From Pseudonocardia cypriaca (GTDB lineage: Bacteria > Actinomycetota > Actinomycetes > Mycobacteriales > Pseudonocardiaceae): a stretch of DNA of 64,000 nucleotides. Made by a program: the position numbers and the translations under genes. The stretch covers positions 2,294,001 through 2,358,000 of the forward strand of contig NZ_VFPH01000002.1 of the NCBI RefSeq assembly GCF_006717045.1, written 5' to 3'. Each line of letters starts with the position of its first letter. The stretch's first letter is position 1. The notes beneath the pieces were generated by a model. It was not told the DNA's origin. It made no database searches and was given only the letters and a program-made list of their open reading frames with translations. This document shows positions 25,252 to 35,014 of the stretch, in pieces.

Positions 25252-26172
25252 TCAGCCGCTGTCGATCGTGTCCCGCCCGTGCTGCTCGTCCGCACCGGTC
25301 GGAAGCGGCGCCACCCCGCTCCGCTGTGACCGGTGGACCGAGACCTCGACGGCCACGGTGACCTCAGTCGGCTCGGGCAGGCGGGCGATCGCCCGCTCGA
25401 TATCGTCATCGGAGAGGTGGCGGGCGCTCGGCCCCATGGCCATGGCGTCGCGGACCTCCGCGCGGCCCAGCGCGATGCGGCAGGTCACCCGCTCGACCGC
25501 GAGCCGCTCGAACCGGCGGAACGACGCGGCGAGGCGTTCGGGCTTGCGGGGATCGATCCCGATCCCGCCGACGAGCCGGCCGAGCTCGGCCAGGTGCGCC
25601 GGGAGCGGCGTTGCCACCACGGCGGTGCCGCCCGGCACCAGGATGCGTTCGATCTCGGCGACGCCCCGCGGCCCGAACACGCTGAGCGCCACGGCCGCCG
25701 CACCGGTCCGCACCGGGAGGGGTGCCCACACGTCCGCCCCGATCGCGGCGGCCCGCGGGTGGGCCCGGGCCGCGCGACGCAGTGCCGGTGTCGAGACCTC
25801 GACGCACAGCCCGTAGCGGGGCGCGCAGGCGTCGAGGACGACCGCGAGGTGGTGCCCGGTGCCGCCGGCGAGGTCGACCAGCACACCCTCCTCGGCCGGG
25901 GCGTGTGCGGCGGCGAGGTCGGCGAGCGCGCGGCTCAGCGGCCGGTAGTGACCGGCGCCGAGGAACCGCTCGCGGGCGGCGACCATCCGGGCGTCGTCGC
26001 CGTGGTGACGGCGGTGACCGCTGATCAGGTTGGCGTAGCCGTGGCGGGCGATGTCGAAGGCGTGCGCGGCGGGGCACAGCAGGCGGCGGTCGTCCCGGCG
26101 CAGCGAAGCGCTGCAGATCGGACACCGCAGCCGGCTCAGCACGGCGTCCAGGGCTGAAGGGTCGGCTGCCAC
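25252..26172 (-). CDS. rlmA: RlmA-family 23S rRNA (guanine-N1) methyltransferase
   Basis: A 306-residue enzyme. It opens with the family zinc finger, Cys17, Cys20, Cys33 and His37 (RCPICSASLRRDDRRLLCPAAHAFD), followed by ARHGYANLISG. The SAM-binding motif is VLVDLAGGTGHHLAVVLD, and later VALSVFGPRG precedes the substrate strand. In Gram-positive bacteria the RlmAII/TlrB group methylates G748 and can affect macrolide sensitivity; assignment to I or II is not possible here. It ends the run qcrB, SDR, glycosyltransferase, rlmA on the minus strand and is three bases from the glycosyltransferase gene. Confidence 0.82.
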   Translation of the reverse strand: MAADPSALDAVLSRLRCPICSASLRRDDRRLLCPAAHAFDIARHGYANLISGHRRHHGDDARMVAARERFLGAGHYRPLSRALADLAAAHAPAEEGVLVDLAGGTGHHLAVVLDACAPRYGLCVEVSTPALRRAARAHPRAAAIGADVWAPLPVRTGAAAVALSVFGPRGVAEIERILVPGGTAVVATPLPAHLAELGRLVGGIGIDPRKPERLAASFRRFERLAVERVTCRIALGRAEVRDAMAMGPSARHLSDDDIERAIARLPEPTEVTVAVEVSVHRSQRSGVAPLPTGADEQHGRDTIDSG

Positions 26173-26175
26173 GTG

Positions 26176-27297
26176 CTACCCGGCCGATTCGGTCCGCGAT
26201 CGAACACGTCCGCCGGCCAGGCTCCACAGCGCCGCGATGTAGGCGCGCCAGACCCCTTCCCCGTCGGCGGGGCGCACCCCGGCGCGCAGCGCCTCTAGCC
26301 GCCCGGGCTCGTAGAGGGACCGCAGCGCCCCGGCCAGGCCGAGCACGTCGCCCGGTGGGCAGAGCAGCCCGTCCACGCCGTCGCGGACGGTCTCGGGGAA
26401 GTTCCCCACGCGGGTGGCCACCACCGGCAGCCCGTGCCAGTGGGCGAGCGCCACGAGCTGGGACGCGGTCGCCGTGCGGTACGGGAGCACGAGCGCGTCG
26501 AACCCGGCGAAGACCTCGGGGATGCGGTGCGCGGGCAGGTAGTCGGGCGTCACGTGGATCCGCTCGGCGAGCCCCAGCTCGTCGGCGAGGGCGTCCAGCC
26601 GCGCACGGTCCTCGTAGAACTCCCCCACGATGCCCAGCTCGACGTCCGGGACGAGCGCCATCGCCCTGAGCAGGACGTCCACGCCCTTGTACGGCCGCAC
26701 CTTCCCGAAGAACAGCAGCCGACGCAGCGGCGGGCGGTCCGCCCCGGCCTCCGACCGGCCCGTCGCCGGCAGGTGCGGGGGCAGCGCCGCGACCGCGACC
26801 GGGCGGTCGGTGAGCCGGCGCAGCGCTTCCCGCTCGGCCTCGGTGTGCACGAGGATCGCGTCGGCGGACCGCATCAGCCAGGACATAACCATCCGGTCAC
26901 CAGGCCGCGACTCGTGGGGCACCGCGTTGGCGCAGATGACGACGACCCGCGCGTCCCGGTGCGCGGCGCGGGCGACCGCGGCCAGCGCCGGGGCCTGGAA
27001 CGGGACGTAGTAGAGCAGGACGACGACATCCGATGCCGCTGCGGCCCGTCGCCCCGTCCGTGCCCAGTCCAACGGGTTGCGCCAGGACAGCGGCTCCCGG
27101 ATGGTCGGGTAGACCTCGGCCTCCGGTGTCGCGAGCGGGTGCAGCTCCGCCGGGAGGAGCCGGGCCGGGCCCTGCCGGGTCCAGGTGCGCACCTGCACGG
27201 TGTGGCCGTAGGCGGTGAGACGGTGGGCCAGCTCGTTGGTGAGCAGCGGGATGCCGCCCCGCCACGGGAAGGCCGGCCCGATCAGCGTGATGCGCAC
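26176..27297 (-). CDS. Glycosyltransferase family 4 protein
   Basis: A 373-residue GT-B enzyme. The N-terminal domain starts VRITLIGPAFPWRGGIPLLTNELAHRL. The C-terminal nucleotide-sugar domain has LLFFGKVRPYKGVDVLLRAMAL, the donor-binding region YLPAHRIPEVFAGFDALVLPYRTATASQLVALAHWHGLPVV with its Glu, and ends VRDGVDGLLCPPGDV. GTG at 27297 was preferred over the upstream start because it matches the family beginning. Likely acts on lipid-linked or secreted glycans; the acceptor is unknown. It lies three bases before the rlmA-like gene. Confidence 0.85.
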   Translation of the reverse strand: MRITLIGPAFPWRGGIPLLTNELAHRLTAYGHTVQVRTWTRQGPARLLPAELHPLATPEAEVYPTIREPLSWRNPLDWARTGRRAAAASDVVVLLYYVPFQAPALAAVARAAHRDARVVVICANAVPHESRPGDRMVMSWLMRSADAILVHTEAEREALRRLTDRPVAVAALPPHLPATGRSEAGADRPPLRRLLFFGKVRPYKGVDVLLRAMALVPDVELGIVGEFYEDRARLDALADELGLAERIHVTPDYLPAHRIPEVFAGFDALVLPYRTATASQLVALAHWHGLPVVATRVGNFPETVRDGVDGLLCPPGDVLGLAGALRSLYEPGRLEALRAGVRPADGEGVWRAYIAALWSLAGGRVRSRTESAG

Positions 27298-27436
27298 TGG
27301 CTGTGATCGTGGATCGCGGGGCTCCTCGGTGTCTGACGACGCGCCGGGTCTCAGCATAGCCGCTGGTCAGCACATCATCGCAGCCGTCCGCGAGGACCTC
27401 GGCGAGGTGGCAGGTGCCCGAGGTGCGGGCGCAGAT

Positions 27437-28468
27437 CTAGGGGGTCCGCCGCCCGTCGAGCGCCCGGCGTGCCGCCCGCACCGTGTGCTGGTATCCCGGG
27501 ATCGCGAGCACGCCGGCGGTCGCCGCGACGAGCCCGGCCAGTGCGGCCGCCCGCCGCCTGCGTTCGCGCCGCCGTCCGTGCCACCCACCGTCCACCGCCG
27601 CCGGTGCGGCGCCGGGTGCGTGCAGCGAACCGGAGGTCGGCGGCACCGCGGTGCCTTCCGCGCGAAGCGACCGGTCGACGTCGATCGCGAGGATCCGCTC
27701 CGCCAGGCGTGGAGCGACGGTGTGGGTCGCCACGAACGCGCGGCCGAGCAGCCCGCCCGCCACCACCTCGCGGCGGGGCCTGCGCAGTTGCGCGAGCACG
27801 ACCTGCGCCACGCGCTCGGCGCGGTAGACCGGCGGTGGCGGGTGCGGGACCCGCCCGGAGTGGTTGGCCGCGGCCGCGTAGATCGGGGTGTCGATGGCCG
27901 CCGGCAGCACGGTGCAGACGGACACCCCGCGCTTCCCCGCCAGCCGCAGCTCCTCCCGCACCGCCACGCTCAGGCCTCGGATCGCGAACTTCGACATCGT
28001 GTACGCCGTGCCGTAGGGCTGGGCGATCCGGCCGAGCAGCGACGAGACGTTCACCAGCACACCGGAGTCCTGGGCCGCGAACCGGGCCAGTGCGGTGCGG
28101 GTGCCGTGGACGTAACCCATGAGGTTCACGTCGAGGACGCGGCGCAGGTCGGCGAGCGGCGTCTCGAGCAGCGGCCCGAACATGGTCACCGCCGCGCAGT
28201 TGACCCACCCGTCGATCCGGCCGAAGCGCTGCTCGGCCTCCGCGGCGGCCCGCTCGACGGCGTCCGCGTCGGTGACGTCCACCGGTGTGACGAGGGTGCG
28301 CCCGGGCCCGCTCTCCGCAGCGATATCGGCCGCCACCTGCTCCAACGCGTCGGCCCGCCGCGCGAGCAGCACCACCCGGGCGCCCTCGCGGGCGAGCGCG
28401 AGCGCGGTGGCCCGCCCGATCCCGCTGGACGCGCCGGTCACCACGATCACGCTGCCGTCGATGCGCAC
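27437..28468 (-). CDS. SDR oxidoreductase with C-terminal extension
   Basis: A 343-residue NAD(P)-dependent short-chain dehydrogenase. TGASSGIG (residues 11-18), VNCAA, VNVSSLLGR and YTMSK give a complete catalytic set. After about residue 250 an extension follows, with a basic segment GRRRERRRRAA and a hydrophobic helix LAGLVAATAGVLAIPG, suggesting membrane association near the C-terminus. The physiological substrate is unknown. It is 65 bases downstream of the orphan qcrB gene on the same strand and may be co-transcribed with it. Confidence 0.85.
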   Translation of the reverse strand: MRIDGSVIVVTGASSGIGRATALALAREGARVVLLARRADALEQVAADIAAESGPGRTLVTPVDVTDADAVERAAAEAEQRFGRIDGWVNCAAVTMFGPLLETPLADLRRVLDVNLMGYVHGTRTALARFAAQDSGVLVNVSSLLGRIAQPYGTAYTMSKFAIRGLSVAVREELRLAGKRGVSVCTVLPAAIDTPIYAAAANHSGRVPHPPPPVYRAERVAQVVLAQLRRPRREVVAGGLLGRAFVATHTVAPRLAERILAIDVDRSLRAEGTAVPPTSGSLHAPGAAPAAVDGGWHGRRRERRRRAAALAGLVAATAGVLAIPGYQHTVRAARRALDGRRTP

Positions 28469-28533
28469 CTGCTCCTCCTACCCGCTCCGCGGCAGCAGAA
28501 CCCGCCGGGCCGGACAGGTGCACCGCACACCCG

Positions 28534-30240
28534 TCATCGGCCGTCGTCCTTCGTCCGACCGCTCGCCGCCGTGATCGCCTCCTGCTGCACGGCGCGCGAC
28601 GCCCGCTGCCCGTCACCGGCGCGGTGCCCGTTGCGGGAGGCCGCCTCCGCCTCCGCCTCCTCCAGCCGGGCCTTCTCCAGCGCCAGTGTCTGGTCGGCCG
28701 GGTCGGGGGTGAGCAGCGAGCCCGGCACCGGGGCACCGCCGATGCCCAGCTGGTTCATCCGCTTGGGCACCGGGGCCCCCTGGTACTGCAGGGGGATCGC
28801 GTGCCCGTGTTCGTCGACCCCGCCCAGCGGTTGGTGGACCTCGATGAACTCACCGTGGGGCAGCCGCTTGATGATGCCGGTCTCGATGCCGTGCTCGAGC
28901 ACCGCGCGGTCCGAGCGCTGCAGCCCGATGCAGATCCGGTAGGTCACCCAGTAGGCGATCGGCGGCACCACCAACACCGAGATCCGGCCCGCCCACAGCG
29001 AAGCGTTCAGCGAGACGTCGAAGAAGTAGGAGATCCAGTCGTTGAAGCTGCTGATCGACAACAGGACGTAGAAGGCGATGCCCATCGCCCCGAGCGAGGT
29101 GCGCACCGGGACGTCCCGCGGGCGCTGCAGCAGGTTGTGCAGGGCGTCGTCCTTCGTGAACCGCCGCTCGATCCACGGGTACGCACCGGCGAGGACGTAG
29201 AGGATCGGCAGGAACACGGGCGCCGCCCAGAACGCCGGTGGGATGTTGTAGTCGCCGAGGTAGATGTCCCACGGCGGGAAGATCCGCAGCATCCCGTCGG
29301 TGAACATCACGTACCAGTCGGGCTGCGACCCCGCCGAGACGTGCGCGGGGTTGTACGGGCCGAAGTTCCAGATCGGGTTGATCTGGAACACGCCGCCCAT
29401 GATCCCGGTGACGCCGACGACGACGGCGAAGAACGCGCCGCCCTTCGCCGCGAACGCCGGCAGGATCCGCACCCCGACCACGTTGCCCTCGGTGCGGCCG
29501 GGACCGGGGAACTGCGTGTGCTTCTGGTACCAGACCAGCCCGACGTGCACCGCGATCAGCGCGAGCAGGACGCCCGGGATCAGCAGCACGTGCGCGATGT
29601 AGATGCGCGGGATGATCTCCGTACCCGGGAACTCCCCGCCGAACAGCGCCCAGTGCGCCCACGTCCCGATCACGGGCACCGCCAGCGTGAACGCCGACGC
29701 GATCCGCAGCCCGGTGCCGGACAGCAGGTCGTCGGGCAGCGAGTAGCCGGTGAACCCGGCGAAGAAGCCCACGAACAGCAGCAGCACGCCGATCACCCAG
29801 TTGGCCTCGCGCGGCTTGCGGAAAGCGCCGGTGAAGAACGTGCGGAACATGTGCACGACCATCGCCGCCATGAACAGCAGCGCCGCCCAGTGGTGCACCT
29901 GGCGGACGAACAACCCGCCACGGACCTCGAACGAGATGTCCAGAGCGCTCTCGTAGGCGCGGCTCATGTGCACGCCACGCAGGTTGTCGAACACCCCGCC
30001 GTAGGTGACCTCCTCCATGGACGGGTCGAAGAACAACGCCAGGTAGGTGCCCGACAGCAGCAGCACGATGAAGCTGTAGAGCGCGATCTCGCCCAGCATG
30101 AACGACCAGTGGGTCGGGAAGACCTTGTTGAACTGCTTCCGCAGCCCCGCGGCCGGGTGGTAGCGCTGGTCCAGCCCGTCGAGGGCGGCCCTCGTCCGCG
30201 CGTTGCCCCCCGGCCCGCTGGGTGTGGTCAACCCACTCAT
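28534..30240 (-). CDS. qcrB: Cytochrome b subunit of the bc1 complex, orphan copy
   Basis: A 568-residue integral membrane protein with about eight or nine helices. Haem ligand pairs are visible as VRQVHHWAALLF with VVHMFRTFF, and YIAHVLL with IAVHVGLVWYQKH. The quinol-oxidation loop motif appears as PDWY (SQPDWYVMF), the variant usual in actinobacteria. A C-terminal soluble tail of about 90 residues is typical of actinobacterial QcrB. ATG at 30240 follows GGGAGAG. Unlike the standard qcrC-qcrA-qcrB cluster, no cytochrome c or Rieske genes are beside it, so this is probably a second copy. Confidence 0.92.
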   Translation of the reverse strand: MSGLTTPSGPGGNARTRAALDGLDQRYHPAAGLRKQFNKVFPTHWSFMLGEIALYSFIVLLLSGTYLALFFDPSMEEVTYGGVFDNLRGVHMSRAYESALDISFEVRGGLFVRQVHHWAALLFMAAMVVHMFRTFFTGAFRKPREANWVIGVLLLFVGFFAGFTGYSLPDDLLSGTGLRIASAFTLAVPVIGTWAHWALFGGEFPGTEIIPRIYIAHVLLIPGVLLALIAVHVGLVWYQKHTQFPGPGRTEGNVVGVRILPAFAAKGGAFFAVVVGVTGIMGGVFQINPIWNFGPYNPAHVSAGSQPDWYVMFTDGMLRIFPPWDIYLGDYNIPPAFWAAPVFLPILYVLAGAYPWIERRFTKDDALHNLLQRPRDVPVRTSLGAMGIAFYVLLSISSFNDWISYFFDVSLNASLWAGRISVLVVPPIAYWVTYRICIGLQRSDRAVLEHGIETGIIKRLPHGEFIEVHQPLGGVDEHGHAIPLQYQGAPVPKRMNQLGIGGAPVPGSLLTPDPADQTLALEKARLEEAEAEAASRNGHRAGDGQRASRAVQQEAITAASGRTKDDGR

Positions 30241-30471
30241 GACTCTCCCGTCGTCGCGCGGCGACCTGCCGACGTTCCACGTACGGTCGCTGCCTCGATC
30301 GGCGGTCCCACACCTCCTACCGATCCGGGCCGGCCGCTGGATGCACCCCGATCGGGTCGCGTCAGGACGGGTGCGGATCAGCACGGCGCACGAGTGGCGG
30401 CACCGCTGTGACAACGGGCGCGAGCATCAGAGCGGACACGCCCTCGGCCTGATGCGCCGAACATGCGAGAA

Positions 30472-30499
30472 GGCCCCTGACCATTCCTGGTCAGGGGCC
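30472..30499 (-). terminator. Intrinsic terminator after the initiator tRNA
   Basis: A perfect 12-base stem (GGCCCCTGACCA with its complement) around TTCC lies 11 bases downstream of the tRNA 3' end on the minus strand and is followed by TTCTC. It should also separate the tRNA transcript from the qcrB gene below. Confidence 0.8.
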
Positions 30500-30509
30500 C
30501 TCTCGGCCT

Positions 30510-30586
30510 TGGTAGCGGGGGTAGGATTCGAACCTACGACCTCTGGGTTATGAGCCCAGCGAGCTACCGAGCTGCTCCACCCCGCG
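30510..30586 (-). tRNA. Initiator tRNA-fMet (anticodon CAT)
   Basis: A 77-base gene read on the minus strand, with 3' CCA encoded. The anticodon loop is CTCATAA. The anticodon stem has three consecutive G:C pairs (GGG facing CCC), and positions 1 and 72 (C and T) do not pair; both are hallmarks of initiator rather than elongator tRNA. The T arm GTAGG-TTCGAAT-CCTAC and D arm AGCTCGGTAGCT are normal. A TAGTAAT box about 10 bases upstream may be the -10 element. Confidence 0.95.
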
Positions 30587-30710
30587 TTGCTGTTGTGATT
30601 ACTACTGTACACCTGCCCGAGAGGCCCCTGCAGCGGGGGGTCCATCTGGTCGCGCCGCTCGGGATCCGGCCCGGCCGGGCAGCTTCTCCGGCCGCACGGT
30701 CCTCCGCGCC

Positions 30711-30752
30711 AGCAGCACGCCAGGGCTGTCGGGACCGCCCTGACGTGCTGCT
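30711..30752 (-). terminator. Terminator hairpin after the UPF0182 gene
   Basis: Arms AGCAGCACG and CAGGGC pair with their complements with one mismatch around a 10-base loop, starting 16 bases after the stop of the UPF0182 gene. No U-tract is present. Confidence 0.65.
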
Positions 30753-30767
30753 CGACCGGAGATGGGG

Positions 30768-33719
30768 TCAGCCTCCCGGGGCAGGTGCAGGCGCCGGGGT
30801 CGGCGTCTGCCCACTCGCCTGCTGGAACTGCTGCACCGCCGCGTCCAACGCCGCGAGCGCCCGACCCTGAGCCGCGAAGTCACCGCTCTGGTTGGCCGCC
30901 TTCAGATCGTTGATGGCCTGCTGGATCGCCGAGGCGGCCGCCGCGGTCTGCGGGTTGGCCGTGCCGGGCGGCCCGGTAGGCGCAGCAGGAGGTGTGCCCG
31001 CCTGCGCCGGAGGGGCTTGCGTCGGGGCCTGCCCCGGGACGTTCGGCACCACCGCGCTGGCGCCGGGCAGCACCTGGTCGAGCGCGCCGGCCAGCGTGGC
31101 GGCGAACCCGACCCGGCCGTTGTAGAACACCAGGACGCGCGCCAGCTGCGGATAACTGACTTCCTGGTTGGCCCGCTCGATGTACACCGGCTCGACGAAC
31201 AGCAGTCCGCCCGCCACGGGCAACGTCAGCAAGTTGCCGTAGTCGACCGTGCTCTGCCCGTTCCTGGAGAGCAGGCCGATCTGCTGGCTCACGTCCGGGT
31301 CGCTGACGAGCGCGCTCTGCACGAGCTGCGGACCCTGGGTGGTGGTGTTGTCGGGTAGTCGGAGCAGCGTCATCTGCCCGTAGGTATCCGGATCGGAGCT
31401 GACCGAGAGGTACGCCGACAGGAACTCGCGTTGCTGGAACACCAACGCACTGGTGAGCTGGAACGACGCCGCTGATCCCGGCTGCGCAGGCGTGCCGGCC
31501 AAGATGTAGTACGGCGGCTGCGGCAGCGCGCTCCCGCTCCCGGCACCCTGGGGCGACGGGTCGGACGGCACGTTCCAGAACGAGACGTTGTTGAAGAAGT
31601 CACCCGGCGTGTCGACGTGGTAGCGGGTGAGCAGCTCCCGCTGCACCTTGAACTGGTCCTCCGGGTACCGGAAGTGCGCCCGCAGGCTCGGGCTGATCTC
31701 CGATGCCGGCCGGACGGCGCCCGGGAACGTCTTCATCCACGTCTGGAGGACGGGGTCCTTCTCGTCGAACGCGTACATCGTGACCGTGCCGTCGTAGGCG
31801 TCGACCGTGGCCTTCACCGAGTTGCGCAGGTAGCTGACGTCCCGGTCGAGCTCGGGCCGCACCCCGCCCTGGCCGGGCTGCAGCGAGTCGGTGGTGGACT
31901 CGCCGAGCGGCGTGCGCTGGGCGTACGGGTAGCGCTCCAGCGTGGTGTAGCCGTCGACGATCCACGTGATGCGGCCGTCGACCACGGCCGGGTACGGGTC
32001 ACCGTCGAGGGTGAGCCACGGCGCCACGGCCTGGATCCGGTCAGCCGGGTTCCGGACGTACATGATCTTCGAGTTCTCGTTGATCGAGCTGTTGAACAGG
32101 ATGTTCCGCTCGCCGTAGAAGAGCGCGAAGACCAGCCGGTTGACGATGTTGTCCAGCGGGACGCCACCGCGCCCGTTGTAGGTGTAGCGCTCGGTGTCGG
32201 TGTCGTACTCCACCGGCGGCGCGCCCTCGGGAGCGCCCACGATCGAGTACGTGTCGATCAGCTCGCCGTAGTAGGAGCGCGGCTCCGTGACGCGCAGGCT
32301 CGGCGGGACCTCCGGGCTGTCCTGGGTGAACACCGGCAGTCCGCCCTGGCCACCGCTGTCCTCGAGGGCGGCGTTGATCTCGTTGGCCGCCGCGGTGACG
32401 ATCCCGTTGCCGTGCGTGTAGACGAGGTGCTGGTTGATCCACTCCGTCTGGTTGCCCGAGAGGCCACTCGTGTCGAGCTCGCGCACCGCGACCACGAAGT
32501 CCTGGAGCTGCCCGTTCACCTCGTAGCGGTCGATGTCGAGCTGCGAGGGGAAACCGTAGAACGCGCGCAGCTGCTGCCGCTGGGTGAACGTCCGCTCGAC
32601 CTTGGCCGGGTCGAGCAGCCGGATGTTGGACATCGTGGCCGTCTCCGCACGGACCTCGGCCGGCGTTGCGGTGGACTGCCCGCTGTAGAGGATCTCGTTG
32701 ATGTTGTTGAGGCCGAACGCGTCGCGGGTGGCCTTGATGTTCCGCTCGATCGAGAGGGCCTCGCGCTGCTGGGCGTTCGGCGCCACCGAGAACTGCTGCA
32801 GCACCTGCGGCCAGGCCGCCCCGATCAGCACGCTGGACAGCACGAGCAGCACCGTGGCGATCGCCGGCAGCTGCAGGTTGCGCCGGAACACGGCCGCGAA
32901 GAACGCGGCCGCGCAGATGATCGAGATGAACAGCAGGATCAGCTTCGCCGGCATCACCGCGTTGAGGTCGGTGTAGGTGGCGCCGGTGAACAGCGGGCTG
33001 CGGTTGCTGAACAGCAGCTCGTACCGGTCGAGGTAGTACGCACCCGCCTTCAGCAGGACGAACACGCCCGCCAGGATCGCGAGCTGGGCCCGCGCCGCCG
33101 ACGACACCTGGCCGGCCCGGCCGGTGAGCCGGATGCCGCCGAAGATGTAGTGGGTGATCAGCGAGACCACGAAGGCGATGGCGACGGCGACGAACATCCA
33201 GTCCAGCACGTAGCGGAGGAACGGCAGCTGGAAGGCGTAGAAGCTGATGTCGATGCCGAACTCGGGGTCGGTGATCCCGAACGGCGTGGAGTTGAGGAAC
33301 TGCTGGACGGTCTGCCAGTCGCCCTGCGCCGCGAGCCCCGCGATGACCCCGATGACGACCGGGATGCCGATCCCGAACAGCCGCAGCCGCTGGATGATCA
33401 CGGTGCGGTACCGGGCGATCGGGTCCTCCGGCCCGCTGACCGGCACGAACACCGGGCGGGTGCGGTAGGCGACCCAGAGCGACAGCGCGACGAGCCCGCC
33501 GATCAGCAGCGCGCCCACCAGGAACTGCACGATCTGCGTGAACAGCACCGTGGCGAAGACGCCCCGGTACCCGACCTCGCCGAACCACAGCCAGTCGACA
33601 TAGAAGTTGATCAGCCGGGAACCGCCGAGCAGCAGCAGCACCAGCAGCCCGGCGACGACCAACAAGATCCGGGTGCGGCGGGTCAGCGTCGGGGCTCCCA
33701 CCGGGGGCCGCATGGCCAC
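30768..33719 (-). CDS. UPF0182 family large membrane protein
   Basis: A 983-residue protein equivalent to mycobacterial Rv3193c. About seven membrane helices occupy the first 330 residues (LLVVAGLLVLLLLGG; FVPVSGPEDPIARYRTVI between them). A long extracellular domain follows (residues about 330-880), and a Pro/Ala/Gln-rich tail completes the protein. The molecular function is unknown. GTG at 33719 is favoured over ATG at 33713 because GGAG stands seven bases upstream. It begins a block of neighbours conserved with mycobacteria, adjacent to the PDZ protease gene with the same orientation. Confidence 0.88.
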   Translation of the reverse strand: MAMRPPVGAPTLTRRTRILLVVAGLLVLLLLGGSRLINFYVDWLWFGEVGYRGVFATVLFTQIVQFLVGALLIGGLVALSLWVAYRTRPVFVPVSGPEDPIARYRTVIIQRLRLFGIGIPVVIGVIAGLAAQGDWQTVQQFLNSTPFGITDPEFGIDISFYAFQLPFLRYVLDWMFVAVAIAFVVSLITHYIFGGIRLTGRAGQVSSAARAQLAILAGVFVLLKAGAYYLDRYELLFSNRSPLFTGATYTDLNAVMPAKLILLFISIICAAAFFAAVFRRNLQLPAIATVLLVLSSVLIGAAWPQVLQQFSVAPNAQQREALSIERNIKATRDAFGLNNINEILYSGQSTATPAEVRAETATMSNIRLLDPAKVERTFTQRQQLRAFYGFPSQLDIDRYEVNGQLQDFVVAVRELDTSGLSGNQTEWINQHLVYTHGNGIVTAAANEINAALEDSGGQGGLPVFTQDSPEVPPSLRVTEPRSYYGELIDTYSIVGAPEGAPPVEYDTDTERYTYNGRGGVPLDNIVNRLVFALFYGERNILFNSSINENSKIMYVRNPADRIQAVAPWLTLDGDPYPAVVDGRITWIVDGYTTLERYPYAQRTPLGESTTDSLQPGQGGVRPELDRDVSYLRNSVKATVDAYDGTVTMYAFDEKDPVLQTWMKTFPGAVRPASEISPSLRAHFRYPEDQFKVQRELLTRYHVDTPGDFFNNVSFWNVPSDPSPQGAGSGSALPQPPYYILAGTPAQPGSAASFQLTSALVFQQREFLSAYLSVSSDPDTYGQMTLLRLPDNTTTQGPQLVQSALVSDPDVSQQIGLLSRNGQSTVDYGNLLTLPVAGGLLFVEPVYIERANQEVSYPQLARVLVFYNGRVGFAATLAGALDQVLPGASAVVPNVPGQAPTQAPPAQAGTPPAAPTGPPGTANPQTAAAASAIQQAINDLKAANQSGDFAAQGRALAALDAAVQQFQQASGQTPTPAPAPAPGG

Positions 33720-33903
33720 GGGCACGCTCCAGCAGATCGGGGTTCGGCCGCTAGGCGCCCGTACCGGTCGGGGCGGCGGAGACCTGCTCATATCCGTTCG
33801 AACCGGCCGGACCGCGCGCCTGCTCACCCAACTCTACGGACAGCGTGTGGAGTTCCCGTGGGGGCCTCGAATGTCCGAGATTCCCGGTTCCGCGGATGAG
33901 CGG

Positions 33904-34920
33904 TCAGCAGCGCGGAACCGGCGCTCCGGACTTCAGGGACTGAAGTGCGGTGACGGCCTCGTGCAACGTGCCGATCCGGACGAGCTGCAGCTCACCGGGG
34001 TTGGTCGCGACCGCTTCCTGGCAGTTCGCCGCCGGCACGAGGAACACGGTGGCGCCCTCGTCGTAGGCCTTGCGCATCTTGAACGGGATGCCGTTGATCG
34101 GCGTGACGTTCCCGGTCGGCTCGATGGCCCCCGTGCCCGCCACGAACTTGCCGCCCGCGAGATCGTCGGGCGTGAGCTTGTCGACCACGGCCAGCGCGAA
34201 CATCAGGCCGGCCGACGGACCGCCGACACCGCCGAGGCTGATGCGGATGTCGCCGTCGCGCAGCCGCGCGCCGAGGATGACGCCGAGCAGGCCCTGCTCG
34301 CGGTCGGGCCGCGCCGCGAGGGGGATCTGGGCGTCGCGCACCTCCCCCGCGCGGCGGTACTGGACGGCCACCACGTCACCAGCGCGGGTCGGCGCCAGCA
34401 CGTCGGAGACCTCGCGCACCGAGTCCATGGGCTGTCCCGCGACGGCGAGCAGCTCGTCGCCGGGCTGCAGGATGGTGGCCGCGGGCGTGTCGGGCACGAG
34501 GTTGGTGACGATCACGGTGGCGGGAAGCTGCAGCTCGCCGATCGCGGCCGCCTCCGCGTTGGCCTCCGACGAGCTGAACTGCGCGCTGTTCTGCTGCTGG
34601 ATCTCGTCGAGCGACATGCTGGACGGGTAGATCGGCTCGCGCGGCACGACCTGGTTGTCCGGCGACGCCCACAGCGCGAGCGCGGAGAACATGGTCAGGC
34701 GGTCGGTCACCGACACGGTGGTCATGTTGAGGTGCCCGGTGGTCGGGTAGACCGGCAGGCCGTCGACCTCGATGACGGTGCTGCCGTCGACCGTGCCGAG
34801 CGTGTCGTAGGTGGGGCCAGGGCCGAGCGCCACCAGCGGCACGGGCAGCGTGCCGCCGAGCACGCCGAGCGCCAGCGCGAGGAGGGTCGCGGAGACGACG
34901 GTCCACGTGCGGCGGTTCAC
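33904..34920 (-). CDS. PDZ-domain, Lon-like membrane-anchored serine protease (YlbL type)
   Basis: A 338-residue protein equivalent to Rv3194c. One N-terminal membrane helix (ATLLALALGVLGGTLPVPLVAL) anchors an external segment. A PDZ domain (ATVIVTNLVPDTPAATILQPGDELLAVAG) is followed by a Lon-like protease domain with catalytic Ser in GGPSAGLMFALAVVDKL and Lys in PINGIPFKMRKAYDEG. This Ser-Lys family cleaves membrane or exported substrates and in other bacteria affects division and sporulation. GTG at 34920 fits the signal. It is upstream of the UPF0182 gene by about 185 bases. Confidence 0.9.
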   Translation of the reverse strand: MNRRTWTVVSATLLALALGVLGGTLPVPLVALGPGPTYDTLGTVDGSTVIEVDGLPVYPTTGHLNMTTVSVTDRLTMFSALALWASPDNQVVPREPIYPSSMSLDEIQQQNSAQFSSSEANAEAAAIGELQLPATVIVTNLVPDTPAATILQPGDELLAVAGQPMDSVREVSDVLAPTRAGDVVAVQYRRAGEVRDAQIPLAARPDREQGLLGVILGARLRDGDIRISLGGVGGPSAGLMFALAVVDKLTPDDLAGGKFVAGTGAIEPTGNVTPINGIPFKMRKAYDEGATVFLVPAANCQEAVATNPGELQLVRIGTLHEAVTALQSLKSGAPVPRC

Positions 34921-35014
34921 GACCGGACAGCCTAAGCGGCGCGTGCGTTGGATCCACGTACGGTGCACGCTCACGCTCAGCGCGAACAGCGCCGACCCGC
35001 GTACCGTGGGCACC

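Noticed and set aside
31617..33899. Long open frame on the plus strand over the UPF0182 gene
   Set aside because: It is the antisense shadow of a GC-rich gene; the protein is low complexity (Val/Arg/His/Asp) and has no family features.
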